Counted from the first letter of the stretch, positions 9,132 through 18,211 are shown. The stretch is 64,000 nt of DNA from Streptosporangium sp. NBC_01756 (GCF_035917975.1 NZ_CP109130.1:4216001-4280000); one strand, 5' to 3'. The notes: generated by a model from the letters alone, not told the origin. Made by a program: numbers and translations.

Positions 9132-9987
9132 TACGCACTACGACCTGGAGACCTTGGCCGAACTGGCCGAGGGTCTTCTCGACGCCGCCACGGCCCTGCA
9201 GGTACGCGAACATCTCGCGGTCTGTGACCCCTGTGGCGAGAGCCTTGCCGACCTCGCAGCGGTTCGTGAGGTGCTTTCCGCGACGCCTACCCCGGCGATG
9301 CCGATGGGAGTCGCACTCAGGATCGACCGCGCGCTGGCCGCAGAGGCCGAGAGCTTCCGTGGAGGTGGAGTGGGCCTGGTGGAAGCACCGGCCTGGGACG
9401 ACATAATGCGCGACGCGCCATGGGAGGCGACGCCTCTCCCTGAGCCCGAGCCGGAGCCGGTGACACGGCTGGGGGTCGTCGGCGACGACGGCACCATCAC
9501 TCCGGTCAGGCGGCGCAAGACCACCCGGCGGCGCGGATGGGCGATGCCCGCCGCGGCGGCCGGAATGGTGGCGGCGGTGATCGGCGGAGCCGTGGTGACG
9601 AGCGGGGTGCTTTCGGCGCCCGGTTCGAGCCAGGTTTCACCGAACTCCATAGCCGCACCCGCCCCGGGCGGGGGTTACCAGCTGACCGACAGCAACTGGA
9701 ACTACAACGATCAGGAGCTCAAGGGCTCGCTGCTGGACTACATCGGTCCGGCGCAGATCGTGGACGCCAAGGACATGAGTGGCGGCGCCAAGCTCCAGCA
9801 GTGCGTCCAGCGGGTCTCCGCCAAGGTCGGGAAGTCTCCGTTCACCGTGGACCAGGGCCAGTACAACGGTCAGGAGGCCAACATCATGGTCTTCTGGCAG
9901 AACAAGGCCAAGAACTCGGTGCGCGTCCACGTCGTGGGCCTGCAGTGTGAGGACCTGCGCAAGCCGGCTCTCGCGAGCTGGAACTGA
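9121..9987 (+). CDS. Zinc-type membrane anti-sigma factor (RsmA-like)
   Basis: A 288-residue protein expected to hold SigM at the membrane. Near the N-terminus is the ZAS motif H-x3-C-x2-C (His31, Cys35, Cys38). A Pro/Glu-rich linker leads to one membrane helix at about 141-164 after an Arg-rich stretch, then an extracytoplasmic domain of about 120 residues with two Cys. GTG 9121 was chosen over the longer frame because AAGGGA is correctly placed and it gives the classical overlap with sigM. The frame upstream of 9121 is sigM in another phase. Confidence 0.85.
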   Translation: MTGDTHYDLETLAELAEGLLDAATALQVREHLAVCDPCGESLADLAAVREVLSATPTPAMPMGVALRIDRALAAEAESFRGGGVGLVEAPAWDDIMRDAPWEATPLPEPEPEPVTRLGVVGDDGTITPVRRRKTTRRRGWAMPAAAAGMVAAVIGGAVVTSGVLSAPGSSQVSPNSIAAPAPGGGYQLTDSNWNYNDQELKGSLLDYIGPAQIVDAKDMSGGAKLQQCVQRVSAKVGKSPFTVDQGQYNGQEANIMVFWQNKAKNSVRVHVVGLQCEDLRKPALASWN

Positions 9988-10010
9988 CCTTCGGAACCAC
10001 CCATTCAGGA

Positions 10011-10046
10011 GAAGGCCCGGTACGGATCCGTCCGTGCCGGGCCTTC
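10011..10046 (+). terminator. Hairpin terminator after the anti-sigma gene
   Basis: A 16-base stem, GAAGGCCCGGTACGGA paired with TCCGTGCCGGGCCTTC (one G-U pair), closes a four-base loop between the anti-sigma stop and trxB. It has no long T run, as is usual in actinobacteria. Confidence 0.75.
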
Positions 10047-10119
10047 TCGTTCCGGCCGGGAATCACCGACGCCTAGGATCTGTTGACGCCACTGGCATCG
10101 ACAGAGGAGAGGCACAGCA

Positions 10120-11055
10120 GTGATGGACGTCCGGAATGTGATCATCATCGGATCGGGTCCCGCCGGTTACACATCGGCTGTGTACTCTGCGCGTGCCGAC
10201 CTCAAGCCCCTGGTCTTCGAGGGCTCCGTCACCGCCGGTGGCGCGCTGATGAACACCACCGAGGTGGAGAACTTCCCCGGCTTCCCCGACGGCATCATGG
10301 GCCCCGACCTCATGGACAACCTGCGCAAGCAGGCCGAGCGGTTCGGCGCCGAACTGGTCGCCGACGACGTGGTCGAAGTCGACCTGACCGCCGACCCCAA
10401 GGTCGTCAGGACCGCCACCGACACCTACCACGCCAAGGCCGTCATCCTGACCATGGGCTCCGGCTACCGTGAGCTGGGCGTGCCCAACGAGAAGCGGCTG
10501 TCCGGGCACGGAGTCTCCTGGTGCGCCACGTGTGACGGCTTCTTCTTCCGCGGCCAGGACATCGTGGTCGTCGGCGGCGGCGACACCGCCATGGAGGAGG
10601 CCATCTTCCTCACCCGGTTCGCCAGCACGGTGACCGTGGTGCACCGCCGCGACGAGCTGCGCGCCAGCAAGATCATGCAGGATCGCGCGTTCGCGAACGA
10701 GAAGATCCGCTTCGTGTGGGACAGCGAGGTCGCCGACGTCCTCGGTGAGGCCAAGGTCAGCGGAGTGCGCCTGCGCAACCTCAAGACCGGTGAGGAGAGC
10801 GAGCTCCCGGCGACCGGGTTGTTCATCGCGATCGGTCACGACCCCCGCACCGAGCTCGTCAAGGGCCAGGTGGAGCTCGACGACGAGGGCTACATCAAGG
10901 TTGCCTCCCCTTCCACGCGCACCAACCTGGACGGTGTCTTCGCCGCCGGCGACGTCGTCGACCACACCTACCGCCAGGCGATCACCGCAGCCGGCACCGG
11001 TACCGCGGCCTCGCTGGACGCCGAGCGCTGGCTGAGCGACCACGACGAGAACTGA
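10120..11055 (+). CDS. trxB: Thioredoxin-disulfide reductase (NADPH)
   Basis: Flavoprotein that reduces thioredoxin with NADPH. The 311-residue protein has the FAD-binding GSGPAG at 11-16, the redox-active C-A-T-C at 135-138, the NADPH-binding [12 protein letters not shown] at about 152-163, and the late FAD motif [10 protein letters not shown] near 274. Two starts are adjacent, GTG 10120 and ATG 10123; GAGGAGA upstream suits either. trxA follows 36 bases downstream, so the two form an operon. Confidence 0.96.
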   Translation: MMDVRNVIIIGSGPAGYTSAVYSARADLKPLVFEGSVTAGGALMNTTEVENFPGFPDGIMGPDLMDNLRKQAERFGAELVADDVVEVDLTADPKVVRTATDTYHAKAVILTMGSGYRELGVPNEKRLSGHGVSWCATCDGFFFRGQDIVVVGGGDTAMEEAIFLTRFASTVTVVHRRDELRASKIMQDRAFANEKIRFVWDSEVADVLGEAKVSGVRLRNLKTGEESELPATGLFIAIGHDPRTELVKGQVELDDEGYIKVASPSTRTNLDGVFAAGDVVDHTYRQAITAAGTGTAASLDAERWLSDHDEN

Positions 11056-11091
11056 CACAACCGGACACCATCGGATAGGGAGAGTAAAACC

Positions 11092-11415
11092 TTGGGTGCC
11101 ATCAAGAAAGTGACCGACGCCAGCTTCGAAGCGGACGTCCTCAAGAGTGACAAGCCTGTCATCGTCGACTTCTGGGCCGAGTGGTGCGGTCCCTGCCGCC
11201 AGGTCGCCCCGATCCTGGAGGAGATCGCCAACGAGCAGGCCGAGAAGCTGACCGTCGTCAAGCTCAACGTCGACGAGAATCCGTCGACCGCCGGCAACTA
11301 CGGCGTACTCCAGATTCCGACCCTGAACGTCTATAAGAACGGAGAGGTTGTGAAGCAGATCATCGGCGCCAAGCCGAAGGCCATGCTGCTTCGCGAGCTC
11401 GAGGGCATCATCTGA
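11092..11415 (+). CDS. trxA: Thioredoxin
   Basis: A 107-residue thioredoxin with active site W-C-G-P-C (Cys32, Cys35), the FWAEW segment before it and cis-proline segment QIPTL near 75. Reduced by the TrxB encoded immediately upstream; supplies electrons to cytoplasmic disulfides. The start is TTG with GGGAGAG upstream. In mycobacteria the next gene is cwlM; here the next gene is an opposing GNAT gene. Confidence 0.96.
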   Translation: MGAIKKVTDASFEADVLKSDKPVIVDFWAEWCGPCRQVAPILEEIANEQAEKLTVVKLNVDENPSTAGNYGVLQIPTLNVYKNGEVVKQIIGAKPKAMLLRELEGII

Positions 11416-11533
11416 GCCCCGTTCCGCAACGTAGGCAGTGCGGGTGGGACGGGACTCCGGCCCCCTGCGGCGGATCGCGCCCCACAGCGCCTGCCGTACC
11501 ACCCGCTTCCGAGCGGTACACCCACCCAGTAGT

Positions 11534-11568
11534 GAAAGCCCCCTCGCCCGGCCGGTGAGGGGGCTTTC
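11534..11568. terminator. Bidirectional terminator between trxA and the GNAT gene
   Basis: Perfect 12-base stem GAAAGCCCCCTC / GAGGGGGCTTTC with an 11-base loop, placed between two converging genes. The A and T ends of the stem give short U tracts in both directions. Confidence 0.85.
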
Positions 11569-11682
11569 GCACGTTTCGGGCACCCCCGCTCGCTCTTCGC
11601 CGCGTCGGCGAGCCCGTGAGGGGCCTCCTGGGGTGCCGTGGCGTCGCTCCGGCACCACGGGCCGGGCGACCGGTCGCGGGCC

Positions 11683-12303
11683 TCAGACGGGCCGCAGCGC
11701 CCGTTCGGGGTTCATGGAGCCCAGCAGCCTCTCCAGGGCCACCTCGACGTCCTCCCGCCATGACACGGCGGTTTTGAGCTCAAGGCGGAGCCGGGGGAAG
11801 CGCAGATGCGGCCGGACCGTCTTGAATCCCACCGAGAGCAGACAGTCGGCGGGCATCAGGCACGCCCCGGGCTGCTCCCACTTCAGGTCACCGAACGCCT
11901 CGATCGCCCGCACACCGCGCCTCGTCAGGTCCTTGGCCACGCCCTGGACCAGCATCCGTCCCAGGCCGCCGCCGGAGAACTCGGGGATGATGTGCGCGGT
12001 CATCAGCAGCACGGCGTCGGCGCTGACCGGTGAGGTGGGGAAGGCCACCGAGCGCGGCACGTAGTGCGGAGGCGCGTAGAGCACGAAGCCGGCGGCCACG
12101 CCGTCCACGTAAACGATCTTTCCGCAGCTTCCCCACTCCAGCAGGGTGGAGGAGACCCAGGCCTCCTTCTCCAGCCCCGGATCTCCCGCCTCGACCGCCC
12201 GGTTCCCGTTCATGGGATCGAGCTCCCAGAAGACGCACCGGCGACAGCGGCGCGGCAGGTCGTCGAGATTGTCGAGTGTGACATTTGCCAGCCGACGCGA
12301 CAC
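11683..12303 (-). CDS. GNAT-family N-acetyltransferase
   Basis: A 206-residue protein with the GNAT core: a beta strand KIVYVDGVAAGFVLY, then acetyl-CoA-binding IIPEFSGGGLGRMLVQG. The N-terminus carries a C-R-R-C-V-F-W segment whose Cys pair could bind metal. The frame extends to 12489, but homologous-looking proteins of this neighbourhood begin just before the TLDNLDDLPRRC segment, so GTG 12303 is preferred; the ribosome site is weak. Substrate unknown. Convergent with trxA, with a shared terminator between. Confidence 0.75.
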   Translation of the reverse strand: MSRRLANVTLDNLDDLPRRCRRCVFWELDPMNGNRAVEAGDPGLEKEAWVSSTLLEWGSCGKIVYVDGVAAGFVLYAPPHYVPRSVAFPTSPVSADAVLLMTAHIIPEFSGGGLGRMLVQGVAKDLTRRGVRAIEAFGDLKWEQPGACLMPADCLLSVGFKTVRPHLRFPRLRLELKTAVSWREDVEVALERLLGSMNPERALRPV

Positions 12304-12505
12304 CTGTTGGCCCCAATCCTGGCGAGACGAGTGCAAGCCATGGCGAAAAACGCGCGAAAACGGCGTCTCCAGCTGGCATCGTAGCTCAGTGAGGGTCCCG
12401 GTTTCAGGTGTCCCGTCCCCCCACGCAGACGACAATGGCCACTGACGTAATCTGGTTTCTCTGGCACGAGCACGTACCGTGCTCCACATGACTAGGAGGT
12501 GGACC

Positions 12506-13831
12506 GTGCCCCAAGAGTCAGATCACGGTCAGACCGTCGCGGCCCAGGGCTCGCGGATCGACGCCTACGTCGACCGCTACGCCGCACGAGCTACCGGGAT
12601 GGTCGCCTCCGAGGTTCGCGCGCTCTTCGCCGTCGCGTCGAGGCCCGAAGTGGTCTCGCTGGCCGGCGGCATGCCGTACGTCACCGCCCTTCCGCTCGAC
12701 ATCGTGGGAGAGCTCGTCGCCGACCTGGTCGCCCGGCGCGGCCCGGTCGCCCTGCAGTACGGCTCCGGCCAGGGTGACCCGCACCTGCGCGAGCAGATCT
12801 GCGACGTCATGCGGATGGAGGGGATCGAGGCCAACTCCGACGACGTCGTCGTCACCGTCGGCTCGCAGCAGGCCCTCGACCTGATCACCCGCATCTTCAT
12901 CGACCCCGGCGACGTCATCCTCACCGAGGGGCCCTCCTACGTGGGTGCGCTGGGCACCTTCGCCGCCTACCAGGCCAAGGTCGTCCACATCGCCATGGAC
13001 GACGAGGGGATCATCCCCGAGTCGCTCGCCCAGACCATCTACGCCCTGAAGACCGCGGGCGCCCCGATCAAGTTCCTGTACACCATCCCCACTTTCCAGA
13101 ATCCGGCCGGGGTGACGCTCAACACGGCGCGCAGGCAGCAGGTGCTGGACATCTGCCAGCGTGCGGACGTGCTGATCGTCGAGGACAACCCGTACGGCCT
13201 GCTCGGCTTCGACGGCGAGCCCATGAGGGCGCTGCGTGCCGACAACGCCGACGGTGTCGTCTATCTCGGTTCGTTCTCCAAGACCCTGGCCCCCGGTTTC
13301 CGAGTTGGCTGGGCGCTCGCCCCGCACGCCATCCGCGACAAGCTGGTGCTGGCGATGGAGTCGGCTGTCCTGTCCCACTCCTCCTTCACCCAACTCGCCG
13401 TCGGGCAGTACCTCGCCACCCAGCCGTGGCGCGAGCAGATCAAGGTCTTCCGGGAGCTCTATCGCGAACGCCGGGACGCCATGATCAGTTCGCTTGAGGC
13501 GCTGATGCCCGCCGACTTCACCTGGACCCGTCCCAGCGGAGGCTTCTTCGTCTGGGCCACCCTTCCCGAAGGGCTCGACTCCAAGGCGCTCCTGCCTCGC
13601 GCCGTCTCCGAACGAGTGGCCTTCGTCCCGGGCACCGGCTTCTACGCCGACGGGGGCGGTTCGCGGCACATGCGGCTGTCCTACTGCTACCCGGAGCCCG
13701 ACCGCATCCGTGAGGGCGTCCGCCGCCTGGCCGGGGTGATCGAGCAGGAGCTCCGGTTGCGCGACACGTTCGGCACCGGCGCGGCCGTCGGCCACATCGG
13801 CGTGGACACCCCGGGGCCCGATCTCGCCTGA
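12506..13831 (+). CDS. PLP-dependent aminotransferase (class I/II, LysN/MocR-type fold)
   Basis: A 441-residue fold-type I aminotransferase. Recognisable parts are the substrate-side SLAGGMPYVTALP near the N-terminus, QYGSGQGDPHLREQI, the EDNPYG loop, and the PLP lysine K259 in SFSKTLAPGFR. It resembles 2-aminoadipate or aromatic/branched aminotransferases lacking the GntR domain. GTG 12506 is fixed by AGGAGG six bases upstream; an in-frame GTG at 12479 lacks this. Divergent from the GNAT gene. Natural substrate cannot be read from sequence. Confidence 0.85.
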   Translation: MPQESDHGQTVAAQGSRIDAYVDRYAARATGMVASEVRALFAVASRPEVVSLAGGMPYVTALPLDIVGELVADLVARRGPVALQYGSGQGDPHLREQICDVMRMEGIEANSDDVVVTVGSQQALDLITRIFIDPGDVILTEGPSYVGALGTFAAYQAKVVHIAMDDEGIIPESLAQTIYALKTAGAPIKFLYTIPTFQNPAGVTLNTARRQQVLDICQRADVLIVEDNPYGLLGFDGEPMRALRADNADGVVYLGSFSKTLAPGFRVGWALAPHAIRDKLVLAMESAVLSHSSFTQLAVGQYLATQPWREQIKVFRELYRERRDAMISSLEALMPADFTWTRPSGGFFVWATLPEGLDSKALLPRAVSERVAFVPGTGFYADGGGSRHMRLSYCYPEPDRIREGVRRLAGVIEQELRLRDTFGTGAAVGHIGVDTPGPDLA

Positions 13832-13836
13832 TCGTC

Positions 13837-13880
13837 TGTCTGTGGGCGCCTTCCGCGGTTCCGGAAGGCGCCCACAGACA
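13837..13880 (+). terminator. Strong hairpin terminator after the aminotransferase
   Basis: Perfect 18-base stem TGTCTGTGGGCGCCTTCC / GGAAGGCGCCCACAGACA starting 5 bases after the stop codon, with an 8-base loop. Confidence 0.85.
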
Positions 13881-14034
13881 TGAGCCCCCTCGGGTGCACG
13901 CCGACGCGGCGAGTTGCCGTACGGTGATTTCCGGCGCCACGGTGTTTTCCGGCGCCACTGTACGGCGATCACCCCGGTCATGGTGTGAGCCGGCTCCATT
14001 GGCTCTGCGCGGGCCGCGAAGAGAGGTATTTCGG

Positions 14035-14991
14035 GTGAGTGATCTGGGCTATGTGCTCGTCCTGGCAGGCGGCCTGTCCTATGAGCGGGAGGTGTCCCTC
14101 CGCTCGGGGCGCCGGGTGAGCGAGGTGCTGCGCACGGCCGGAATATCGGTGGAGACCCGGGATACCGACGCCTCGCTGGTCCCGTCCGTGCTCGCCGACC
14201 CGCCGGACGCGGTCTTCGTCACCCTCCATGGCGGGGCCGGTGAGGACGGCGCCATCCGCTCGGTCCTCGAACTGCTGTCGGTCCCCTATGTCGGGGCCGG
14301 GCCCGACGCCTGCCGGGTGGCGTTCGACAAGCCCACCGCCAAGACCGTCGTCCGATCCGTCGGTCTGCGCACTCCCGACTCGGTGACGCTCCCCAAGGAG
14401 ACCTTCCACGATCTCGGCGCCGCGACGGTGCTGAGCCGTATCGTGGAACGGCTCGGCCTCCCCCTGTTCGTCAAGCCTTCTCGCGGCGGCTCCGCGCTCG
14501 GCGCGTCGGTCGTCCGTACCGCCGAAGACCTCCCCGCCGCCATGGTCGGTTGCTTCGCCTACGGCGACACCGCGCTGATCGAGCGCTGCGTCGAGGGCGT
14601 CGAGGTTGCCGTCTCGGTGGTCGATCTCGGAGGGGGGCCGGTGGCCCTGCCGCCCGTGGAGATCGTCCCCGACAGGGGCGCCTACGACTACGCGGCCCGT
14701 TACACCGCCGGCCACACCGAGTTCTTCGCGCCGGCCCGCCTGTCCCCCGAGACGGCCGCCGCCTGTGCCGAGATGGCCGTGACCGCGCACACCGCTCTCG
14801 GTCTCCGTGACCTCTCCCGCACCGACCTCATCGTCGACGCCGACGGCCTCCCGCACTTCCTCGAAGTGAACGTCGCGCCGGGCATGACCGAGACCTCGCT
14901 CTTCCCCATGGCCGTCGAAGCGGCCGGCGACGACCTCGGCACTCTCTGCCGGGTCCTCCTGGAGCAGGCCGCCGCCCGCGGCACCGCCTGA
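14035..14991 (+). CDS. D-alanine-D-alanine ligase-like ATP-grasp protein
   Basis: A 318-residue ATP-grasp enzyme of the Ddl family, expected to join D-Ala (or a related D-amino acid) for cell-wall precursors. Visible parts are GGLSYEREVSLRSGRRV at the N-terminus, the HGGAGEDG loop, LFVKPSRGGSALG, the ERCVEGVEVAVSV strand, and the C-terminal FLEVNVAPGMTETS with Mg-binding Glu and Asn. GTG 14035 follows GAAGAGAGG; the upstream part of the open frame is non-coding. Most actinobacteria keep the housekeeping ddl elsewhere, so this may be a paralogue. Confidence 0.8.
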   Translation: MSDLGYVLVLAGGLSYEREVSLRSGRRVSEVLRTAGISVETRDTDASLVPSVLADPPDAVFVTLHGGAGEDGAIRSVLELLSVPYVGAGPDACRVAFDKPTAKTVVRSVGLRTPDSVTLPKETFHDLGAATVLSRIVERLGLPLFVKPSRGGSALGASVVRTAEDLPAAMVGCFAYGDTALIERCVEGVEVAVSVVDLGGGPVALPPVEIVPDRGAYDYAARYTAGHTEFFAPARLSPETAAACAEMAVTAHTALGLRDLSRTDLIVDADGLPHFLEVNVAPGMTETSLFPMAVEAAGDDLGTLCRVLLEQAAARGTA

Positions 14992-15130
14992 ACTCCGGCC
15001 GCTCCAGCAGGCTCCTGACATGCGCCCCGTCCGCGGTCCCGCGACCCCGTACCCTCCTCTGATCGTTCCTGATCGGCGGAGGGCGCACGGGTCGTCCGCT
15101 CGCTCGATGTGTCCTCCGGACGACTCGATG

Positions 15131-15302
15131 CGAACGGACTGATGCGCAAGCCGGTCTGGTGTGTGAAGCGGCTCGATACGCCTCCCAGTCCGCGCACCTG
15201 CTCCAAGACCAGTGAACGGATGGCTCAGCGCGAACGGACTGACGCGCAAGCCGGTCTGGTGTGCGAAGCGGCTCGATGCGCCTTCCGGACCGCGCACCGG
15301 CT
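15131..15302. repeat. Two direct repeats exactly 100 bases apart
   Basis: The 420-base gap between the ligase and the threonine aldolase (14992-15411) holds no gene. It contains two copies of a roughly 72-base unit, 15131-15202 and 15231-15302, both opening CGAACGGACTGA and containing GCGCAAGCCGGTCTGGTGTG and GAAGCGGCTCGAT. A third partial copy (CTGATGCGCAAGCCA) lies at 15346-15360. Function unknown. Confidence 0.75.
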
Positions 15303-15411
15303 TCCGGGATCGATGCGGACAGGCCGGCGCGGGTCGGCACCGGACCTGATGCGCAAGCCAGCCACTCGGTGGGTGAACGGCCTCCGGAAGCCGCTCGCCT
15401 AGGCTGGCCCT

Positions 15412-16500
15412 GTGCTGACTTCCACTCCCTTCCCCAAGAGCTTCGCCAGCGACAACCACGCGGGCGTCCACCCCGCGGTGCTGGCCGCCATCGTCGAGGC
15501 CAACGCCGGAGACGCCCCCGCCTACGGTGGGGACGCCTGGACTCTCGCGATGGAGGACGCTTTCCGCGCCGAGTTCGGCGCCCAAGCGACCGTCTACCCC
15601 ATGTTCAACGGGACCGGTGCCAATGTCGTGGGGTTGGGCCTCACGCTGCGGGCCTACGATGCCGTCCTCTGCCCGGCCACCGCCCACATCAATGGCAGCG
15701 AATGTGGCGCCGCAGAACGTGTGCTGGGCACCAAACTGATCCCACTCCCCACCGACGACGGCAAGCTCAGGGTGAGCGACATCCATGGCCAGCTCTCCGC
15801 GCTGGGCAACGTGCAGCACTCCCAGCCCCGGGTCGTCTCCATCTCCCAGGTGACTGAGTGCGGCACCTGCTACACCGCCGACGAGATCGCCGAGCTTGCG
15901 GACTTCGTCCATGCGCATGGGCTCCTCCTCCACATGGACGGTGCCCGCCTGGCCAACGCGGCGGCCGAACTCGGCTGCTCGATGCGTTCCCTCACCACGG
16001 ACGCCGGGGTGGACCTGTTCAGTTTCGGTGGTACCAAGAACGGCGCCATGGGCGCGGAGGCGCTTGTCGTCCTCAATCCCGCGCTGGATGCTCCCGCGCT
16101 GTTCCTGCGCAAGCAGGGGATGCAGCTCGCCTCCAAGATGCGGTTCGTCTCCGCCCAGTTGACCGCCCTGCTCTCCGACGATCTCTGGCGCGAGAACGCC
16201 GCCCACGCCAATGCGATGGCGCATCGCCTGGCGGACGGTGTCGCCGATCTCCCGGGCGTCTCGCTCCGCTATCCCGTCCAGTCCAACGCCGTCTTCCCCG
16301 CGCTCCCCGAGAAGGCGATCACCGAGCTCCAGCAGCGCTACCTCTTCCACGTCTGGGACGCGGAAGAGAATGTGGTGCGATGGGTGACGTCATTCGACAC
16401 GACCGCCGAACACATCGACGCTTTCGTGGCCGATATCCGTCTCGTCGTCCGAGGTGGGCTTGACTCCCAGGGCGGCACGGTGAGAGCAGAAGAGGGTTGA
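15412..16500 (+). CDS. Low-specificity L-threonine aldolase (beta-eliminating lyase family)
   Basis: A PLP enzyme of 362 residues that would split L-threonine or L-allo-threonine to glycine and acetaldehyde. It opens with FASDNHAGVHP, the family's N-terminal signature. It then has YPMFNGTGAN, the aspartate of LLLHMDGARLANA and the PLP lysine K209 in GTKNGAMGAEAL. The GTG start lies close to the direct-repeat region and has no strong ribosome site. The gene is followed by the parS repeat array. Confidence 0.88.
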   Translation: MLTSTPFPKSFASDNHAGVHPAVLAAIVEANAGDAPAYGGDAWTLAMEDAFRAEFGAQATVYPMFNGTGANVVGLGLTLRAYDAVLCPATAHINGSECGAAERVLGTKLIPLPTDDGKLRVSDIHGQLSALGNVQHSQPRVVSISQVTECGTCYTADEIAELADFVHAHGLLLHMDGARLANAAAELGCSMRSLTTDAGVDLFSFGGTKNGAMGAEALVVLNPALDAPALFLRKQGMQLASKMRFVSAQLTALLSDDLWRENAAHANAMAHRLADGVADLPGVSLRYPVQSNAVFPALPEKAITELQQRYLFHVWDAEENVVRWVTSFDTTAEHIDAFVADIRLVVRGGLDSQGGTVRAEEG

Positions 16501-16628
16501 TCCGGACCTGCCGCTGCGACCGATCCGATCCTCGCAGGATGGATACGGATCGGCCGAGCCGTCGGAGCGGATGGACGCCGAGCCATCGAAACAGACGAAC
16601 GCGCGCGCCTTTCGCGTCGCCGGGTGTC

Positions 16629-16644
16629 TGTTTCACGTGAAACA
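16629..16644. promoter_or_regulatory. parS site
   Basis: Perfect 16-base match to the ParB-binding consensus TGTTTCACGTGAAACA; opens repeat unit 1. Confidence 0.95.
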
Positions 16645-16824
16645 GACGAGGCGCCATCGAAGCCGAACTCGCATGTATGGCTCTCCACCCCGCCAGTCGA
16701 CCGAGCTCATGGCCGAGCGTCTGGGCACATGAAACGAACGGGGCGCCATCGGCGCTGACCCGCGTATATGGCTCTCCGCTCCCCCGACCGACCAAGCTCA
16801 GGCGAAACGAAGGAGCCGAGCGTC

Positions 16825-16840
16825 TGTTTCACGTGAAACA
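16825..16840. promoter_or_regulatory. parS site
   Basis: Perfect match to TGTTTCACGTGAAACA; opens repeat unit 3, 196 bases from the first site. Confidence 0.95.
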
Positions 16841-17011
16841 GACAAGGCGCCATCGGAGCTGATCCGCGTATACGGCTCTCCACTCCCCAAGCGACCGAGC
16901 TCACGCGAAACGAACGGGGCGCCATCGGAGCCGGAGCCGTAGGTACGGCTCCCCGCTCCGCCAGCCGACCGAGCTCACATGAAACGAAGGAGCCGAGGAC
17001 GGTGATAGCCA

Positions 17012-17027
17012 TGTTTCACGTGAAACG
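17012..17027. promoter_or_regulatory. parS site (15/16)
   Basis: TGTTTCACGTGAAACG; only the last base departs from the consensus. It follows the truncated repeat unit. Confidence 0.9.
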
Positions 17028-17174
17028 GATCGGTACGGCCGTCCGACAGATGGCGTTTCCGGTGAACGGCGCCTCCGATGGCCTGAGGGCACCTGAGCGG
17101 TTCAGGCGTTCCAGCCCAGTGCGGCCGAGCCGGCTCCGGCTCTGGGACTTCCTACCAAGGGGCGCAACCAGAAA

Positions 17175-17206
17175 GGTCTCCCTGTTTCACGTGAAACAGG
17201 GAGACC
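17175..17206. promoter_or_regulatory. parS site inside a 32-base perfect palindrome (probable parB terminator)
   Basis: The consensus parS at 17183-17198 is extended on both sides by GGTCTCCC / GGGAGACC, giving a perfect 32-base palindrome with no loop. It begins 31 bases beyond the parB stop on the minus strand, so as RNA it may also act as the parB terminator. Confidence 0.85.
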
Positions 17207-17236
17207 GTCGGGAAGATTCACCCGTCGACAGACCGG

Positions 17237-18211
17237 CTACTCCTCCATCGTCTGCATGGACCCCGGAGCCATCGTCCCGATGATGCGCTCCAGATCGTCA
17301 ATGGTCGCGAACTCCACCACGATGCGGCCCTTGCGCCGGCCGAAGTCCACCTTCACCCGGGTCTCGAAGCGATCGGAAAGACGGTCGGCCAGATGGCGCA
17401 GGGCAGGCTCCTCTGTGGCCTTCGCCTTCGGAGCCTTCGGGGTGGGCGCCGAGGCGGCCTTGACGTCCCCTACTGCCACGATCTCCTCGACCGCGCGGAC
17501 CGACAGCAGCTCGGCCACGATCCGGGCGGCGAGACGTTCCTGCGCCGCGGGGTCATCCAGAGGCAGGAGCGCCCGGGCATGGCCGGCTGTGATCGTTCCC
17601 GCCGAGACACGGAGCTGAACCTTGGACGGCAGGTTGAGGAGGCGCAAGGTGTTCGTCACATGGGAGCGGGAACGGCCGATGCGGGCGGCGAGCTGCTCGT
17701 GGGTGGCGCCGAAGTCGTCGAGAAGCTGCCGGTAGGCCGCTGCCTCCTCCAGGGCGTTGAGCTGTTCGCGCTGGAGGTTCTCGATGAGCGCGTCCAGGAG
17801 GAGCTTGTCCTCCTGGGTGCTCCGTACGATCGCGGGGATCTTCGAGAGCCCGGCGAGCTTGGAGGCACGCAAGCGGCGCTCCCCCATGATGAGCTCGTAG
17901 CCGTCCTCGCCCATGGCGCGGACGACGATGGGCTGGAGCAGGCCGACCTCGGTGATCGAAGTGGCGAGCTCTTTCAGCGCCTCGTTGTCGAAGATGGTTC
18001 TGGGCTGACGCGGATTGCGCTCGATCTTCTCGATCGGAATCTCAAGGAAATACGCACCCGCCACCGGCTTCAGCGCGGGCTGGTGCCGCTCTGCCACCGG
18101 CTCCGGAGCGACCATGGTCGCGGTCGCCGATGGTGTGCTCTGCACCACGGGCGGGCCCGGGATGAGCGCCGCCAGTCCCCTGCCGCCCATCCCCCTCGGC
18201 TGCTTACTCAC
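17237..18211 (-). CDS. parB: Chromosome-partitioning protein ParB
   Basis: A 324-residue CTP-dependent clamp that loads at parS and spreads to organise the origin region. The N-terminal CTPase domain has NPRQPR at 66-71 and GERR at 110-113. The central helix-turn-helix [23 protein letters not shown] lies at about 169-191. A Lys/Ala/Pro-rich linker precedes the C-terminal dimer domain, which ends METMEE-like (MQTMEE). The GTG start has AGGAGGGGC directly upstream. Four parS sites lie just past its stop and one is inside parA. Confidence 0.97.
   Translation of the reverse strand: MSKQPRGMGGRGLAALIPGPPVVQSTPSATATMVAPEPVAERHQPALKPVAGAYFLEIPIEKIERNPRQPRTIFDNEALKELATSITEVGLLQPIVVRAMGEDGYELIMGERRLRASKLAGLSKIPAIVRSTQEDKLLLDALIENLQREQLNALEEAAAYRQLLDDFGATHEQLAARIGRSRSHVTNTLRLLNLPSKVQLRVSAGTITAGHARALLPLDDPAAQERLAARIVAELLSVRAVEEIVAVGDVKAASAPTPKAPKAKATEEPALRHLADRLSDRFETRVKVDFGRRKGRIVVEFATIDDLERIIGTMAPGSMQTMEE

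Larger units (their letters stand above)
16501..17236. repeat. Non-coding parS repeat array
   Basis: A 736-base stretch between the threonine aldolase and parB stops with no credible gene. From 16639 it is built of degenerate tandem units, each opening GAAAC and holding GGCGCCATCG, a GTATATGGCTCTCC-like block and CGACC(G/A)AGCTCA. Units begin at 16639, 16731, 16835 and 16907, with a truncated one at 16981. In two of the units the opening GAAAC is the right half of a parS palindrome; in the others it is a degenerate relic such as CACATGAAAC. Three perfect parS sites and one near-perfect site lie in the stretch. Confidence 0.8.

Noticed and set aside
16639..17000. Possible CRISPR array in the parS region
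   Set aside because: The repeats are long and degenerate, spacing varies from 72 to 104 bases, and the intervening sequence is itself repeated. There are no cas genes.
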